Shown here one piece after another: positions 61,486 through 64,000 of a stretch of DNA of 64,000 nt (position 1 is its first letter; the number at the start of each line of letters is the position of its first letter). The stretch comes from Streptomyces flaveus (GTDB lineage: Bacteria; Actinomycetota; Actinomycetes; Streptomycetales; Streptomycetaceae), in the NCBI RefSeq assembly GCF_014647675.1, contig NZ_BMPQ01000002.1, forward strand, positions 11,345 to 75,344, read 5' to 3'. Both the position numbers and the translations under genes were made by a program. The notes beneath the pieces are model-generated. The model did not search any database. It worked only from the letters and a program-made list of their open reading frames with translations, and had not been told where the DNA came from.

Positions 61486-61547
61486 AAGCCGAGGTCCAGC
61501 CGACGAAGCGTCAGCCAAGCCGAGCTCCAGCCGGCCAAGCGTCAGGC
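61486..61547. repeat. 31-bp imperfect direct repeat
   Basis: Two adjacent 31-bp copies (start AAGCCGAGGTCCAGCCGACG and AAGCCGAGCTCCAGCCGGCC) differ at four positions. They lie in the gap between the M23-like gene and the convergent TetR gene, which shows no other feature. Confidence 0.65.
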
Positions 61548-61561
61548 CGGCCGAAAGGGCC

Positions 61562-62143
61562 TCAGCCTCGTACCCCCCGCAACGCCATCGCCACAGCGGC
61601 ATCGGTGATGACGCCCGGATCCTCGGCCGCGCCCAGCTCGATGCGCCGTACCGCCGCGTCCACGATGCCCTGCAGGAGCATGGCGGCCATACGGGGCTGG
61701 CCGTGCCCCATGTCCCCGAGCGCTTCCACGATCATGGCGACGAGGCCGCCGTGCGCGGCGCGGATCTTTTCGCGTGCGCCCGCGTCGAGTTCGCTCGCGG
61801 AGATGGCGACCACAGCCCGGTGCCGCCGGTCACCGACCAGGGCGAGTTGTTGGCGGACATACGCCTCGACCTTGCCCTCGGGCGTCTCGGCCTGCGACAT
61901 CGCCGCCTCGACCTCGGCCGCCCATACCGGGAAGTCGACCTCGCAGAGTTCTTCGACCACGGCCGCCCGAGAACGGAAGTACTCATAGACGGAGGACCGC
62001 GCGAGTCCCGTGCGCTCGGCGAGCGCGGGGAACGTCAGCGCCTCAGTCCCACCCTGCGACAGCAGTGATCGTGCCGCGTCCAACAGGGCGGCTCGCTGCA
62101 TCGACCGGTGCTCGGCCACGGAGGCCGCTCGAATCCTTGGCAC
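61562..62143 (-). CDS. TetR-family transcriptional regulator
   Basis: 193 residues. The N-terminal helix-turn-helix reads ALLDAARSLLSQGGTEALTF followed by ERTGLARSSVYEYFRSRAAV. The C-terminal ligand-binding and dimer part is unremarkable. The target is unknown; it lies 115 bp downstream of whiG on the same strand and may be read with it. Confidence 0.9.
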   Translation of the reverse strand: MPRIRAASVAEHRSMQRAALLDAARSLLSQGGTEALTFPALAERTGLARSSVYEYFRSRAAVVEELCEVDFPVWAAEVEAAMSQAETPEGKVEAYVRQQLALVGDRRHRAVVAISASELDAGAREKIRAAHGGLVAMIVEALGDMGHGQPRMAAMLLQGIVDAAVRRIELGAAEDPGVITDAAVAMALRGVRG

Positions 62144-62257
62144 GCCTCCACTTTACGGATGGACCACCCGCGACGGGAGCCACTCCGCACGACGAGGTCT
62201 GATGAAGGCTCCGAGCAGAAGGCGCGAGTCAGCCAAGTCGGCGGACGTCAGCGGCGG

Positions 62258-63094
62258 TCAACGGGCGAAGCTTGCAAGCTTCGCCCGCAGTTGGAGCACC
62301 GACTTCGTGTGGATCTGGCTGACCCGGCTCTCGGTCACCCCGAGTACGTTGCCGATCTCGGCGAGCGTGAGGCCCTCGTAGTAGTACAGCGTGACCACGG
62401 TCTTCTCGCGCTCGGGCAGCGTGTTGATGGCCCGTGCGAGAAACCGCCGCAGCTCGCGGTCCTCGGCGACCTCCACGGGGTTGTCGGCCGCGGTGTCCTC
62501 GAGCGTGTCCATCAGGCTCAGCCGGTCACCGCTCTCGCCCCCGACGTGCAGCAGCTCCTCCAGGGCCACCACGTTCGCCAGCGACAACTGGCTGAAGACG
62601 GCGTGGAGTTCGCCCACCCCGATGCCCAGTTCGTCGGCCACCTCGCCCTCCGACGGACTGCGCCGCAGCCGGGCCTCCAGCGTCGCGTAGGCCCGCTCGA
62701 CGTTGCGCGCCTTCTGCCGCACGGACCGCGGAATCCAGTCCAGCGCCCGCAGTTCGTCGATCATCGCACCCCGGATCCGGGTGATCGCGTACGTCTCGAA
62801 CTTGATCTCCCGCTCGATGTCGAACTTCTCGATCGCGTCGATCAGCCCGAACACCCCCGACGAGACGAAGTCCGCCTGTTCCACGTTGGGCGGCAGCCCC
62901 ACACTCACCCGGCCCGCGACGTATTTCACCAGCGGCGAGTAGTGGAGGATCAGCTGCTCGCGCAGCCGCTCGTCGCCCGTCGCCTTGTACGACCTCCACA
63001 ACTCGTCGAGCGTCGAGGGCGCGGGCGGCCGCACGTCGCCGCGGGCAGCGGGGGGAACAGCCGCCCGGTCTGACCCGGAGGTGTGCTGGGGCAT
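62258..63094 (-). CDS. whiG: RNA polymerase sigma factor WhiG
   Basis: 278 residues, FliA-type sigma-28 group. Region 2 ([38 protein letters not shown]) and region 4 ([20 protein letters not shown]) are intact, and the whole sequence matches the sigma factor that starts sporulation in Streptomyces aerial hyphae. WhiG activates whiH, whiI and other early sporulation genes and is held by the anti-sigma RsiG with c-di-GMP. ATG 63094 fixes the conserved [11 protein letters not shown] start, though no strong ribosome binding site precedes it. Confidence 0.97.
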   Translation of the reverse strand: MPQHTSGSDRAAVPPAARGDVRPPAPSTLDELWRSYKATGDERLREQLILHYSPLVKYVAGRVSVGLPPNVEQADFVSSGVFGLIDAIEKFDIEREIKFETYAITRIRGAMIDELRALDWIPRSVRQKARNVERAYATLEARLRRSPSEGEVADELGIGVGELHAVFSQLSLANVVALEELLHVGGESGDRLSLMDTLEDTAADNPVEVAEDRELRRFLARAINTLPEREKTVVTLYYYEGLTLAEIGNVLGVTESRVSQIHTKSVLQLRAKLASFAR

Positions 63095-63161
63095 TCGTCG
63101 TCTTGTGCCGTTCTGCCGTGAACAGGGAGTGCCTGAGTGAGCTGTCGGTCTGAAGTCGAGG

Positions 63162-63200
63162 TGCTTGTCTGAGTTGCTCGTCCGGGTTGCTTGTCTGAGT
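63162..63200. repeat. Short direct repeat upstream of whiG
   Basis: TGCTTGTCTGAGT occurs at 63162-63174 and again at 63188-63200, 26 bp apart, in the 298-bp gap before whiG. It could be a regulator site; the gap holds no gene. Confidence 0.45.
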
Positions 63201-63392
63201 CGGAATCCTCGCGAGCGTAGCGTGACTGGGGAGTCGCAGTGAGCGAAGGGCGGGGGATCCACCATGCGCAGATACGTTCCGCTGGGCGCCCCTCAGGGTC
63301 ACGTCCGTCGCCGTACGTGACTGTCGCGAGGCACCAACTGCGGGAACTGCCAGGGATATCGGCGTGTCGCCCGGACGGGGGAACACGCTGGG

Positions 63393-64000
63393 TCAGCATC
63401 GCCTCCGATCCGGGTGGACGGGGATCATCGCCTCGCGTGTCAACTTCCAGCCGTCGCTGTGTCGTTCGACGTAGCCAAGTGACCGGAGTTCGTACAGTCT
63501 CCCGACCGCGTCGTCCTGCGTCGTCCCGGCGCCCCTGGCGATCTCCTCGGCCGACGCGGTCCTCCGGGCGGGCAGCGCGGCCAGCACTCGGCGGGCGTCC
63601 GGGTCCAGGAGGTCGCGCGGCAGCACCGGCCCGCGCCGGTCCGGCGCCAGGTCACCCATGTCGCCGACCAGCTCGGCGATCTCGGCGGCATCGGTGACGA
63701 GCACCGCGTCCCCGCGCAGCAGTTCGTGCACACCGGCCGAGAGCCCGCTGGTGGCGGGGCCTGGCACCCCTATCGTGTAGCGCCCCAGCCGCTGTGCGGC
63801 TCTCGCGGTCACCAGCGCCCCGCTGCGGTAGGCGGCCTCGACGACCACCGTGCCGCGGGTCAGCGCCGCGATGACCCTGTTGCGGAGAATGAATCTGCTC
63901 GGCGTCGGGTGCTCACCGGGTGGCAACTCGCCTACGACCAGGCCCTGTTCCGCGATCCTGGTGATCAACTGGGTGTGCCCGCGTGGGTAGGGCTGATCGA
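63393..64000 (-). CDS. dprA: DNA processing protein DprA (C-terminal part; runs off window end)
   Basis: About 201 residues are visible, with the open frame continuing to the window edge. The Rossmann part reads YPRGHTQLITRIAEQGLVVG, ELPPGEHPTPSRFILRNRVIA and VVVEAAYRSGALVTA, all diagnostic of DprA/Smf, the loader of RecA on single-stranded DNA. A C-terminal winged-helix-like part (SAEEIARGAGTTQDDAVGRL) follows. It lies upstream of whiG on the same strand, the usual Streptomyces order. Confidence 0.93.
   Translation of the reverse strand, partial: DQPYPRGHTQLITRIAEQGLVVGELPPGEHPTPSRFILRNRVIAALTRGTVVVEAAYRSGALVTARAAQRLGRYTIGVPGPATSGLSAGVHELLRGDAVLVTDAAEIAELVGDMGDLAPDRRGPVLPRDLLDPDARRVLAALPARRTASAEEIARGAGTTQDDAVGRLYELRSLGYVERHSDGWKLTREAMIPVHPDRRRC

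Noticed and set aside
5050-64000. CRISPR arrays, tRNA genes, prophage or plasmid modules
   Set aside because: I found no spaced short-repeat array, no cloverleaf with a CCA-proximal stem and no structural phage or replication gene.

Overview
This window is GC-rich (about 70% G+C, strongly G/C-biased third codon positions) chromosomal DNA from a Streptomyces. The decisive marker is the right end, which carries whiG (the sporulation sigma factor) next to dprA on one side and rpsB-tsf, pyrH, frr-cdsA and rlmN on the other, an arrangement typical of Streptomyces core chromosome. Many Tat signal peptides, GTG starts and dispersed Streptomyces-type intergenic palindromes agree with this. No tRNA, rRNA, CRISPR array or prophage was seen.

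Layout. (1) 1-5049: three minus-strand genes of a Ser/Thr kinase cluster: a truncated kinase, a degenerate pseudokinase fused to a PQQ-type beta-propeller, and an intact kinase fused to a beta-propeller. (2) 5.2-20.9 kb: a xyloglucan utilisation locus. It holds a LacI repressor, GH31 alpha-xylosidase, GH12 and GH74 endo-xyloglucanase candidates, GH42 beta-galactosidase, a three-gene CUT1 ABC importer (Tat lipoprotein plus two permeases) and a multidomain GH3 beta-glucosidase. Four near-identical palindromes (core GAAGCGCTTC) lie before lacI, the importer operon and GH3, so one regulon can be read from the DNA. (3) 20.9-46.5 kb: genes for polyamine, gamma-aminobutyraldehyde and GABA catabolism: two aldehyde dehydrogenases, gabT, a second class III aminotransferase, a PuuB-like oxidase, a PotABCD importer, and PucR and Lrp/AsnC regulators. 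This region is interrupted by a lone, frameshifted TnpB gene and by unrelated genes (ATP-binding membrane protein, PAP2 phosphatase, adenosine deaminase-like enzyme, phosphodiesterase, an ECF sigma factor with its own membrane anchor and extracytoplasmic domain, and a serine hydrolase). (4) 46.7-50.4 kb: an ABC exporter-like pair, a VOC protein and a LOG-like protein. (5) 50.4-54.4 kb: a thiamine ABC importer preceded by a recognisable TPP riboswitch. (6) 54.5-64 kb: rlmN, cdsA, frr, pyrH, tsf, rpsB, an M23 peptidase-like protein, a TetR regulator, whiG and the 3' part of dprA.

How the genes fit together. In the xyloglucan locus, secreted GH74 and GH12 enzymes would cut the polymer, the ABC importer would take up xyloglucan oligosaccharides, and GH31, GH42 and GH3 would remove xylose, galactose and glucose inside the cell under one LacI-type repressor. 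In the polyamine region, PotABCD imports polyamines, the PuuB-like oxidase and aminotransferases deaminate them, the aldehyde dehydrogenases oxidise the aldehydes, and GabT passes GABA nitrogen to glutamate. The TPP riboswitch closes the thiamine importer when TPP is plentiful. The right-hand block supplies translation (rpsB, tsf, frr, rlmN), nucleotide (pyrH) and phospholipid (cdsA) functions and the switch to sporulation (whiG).
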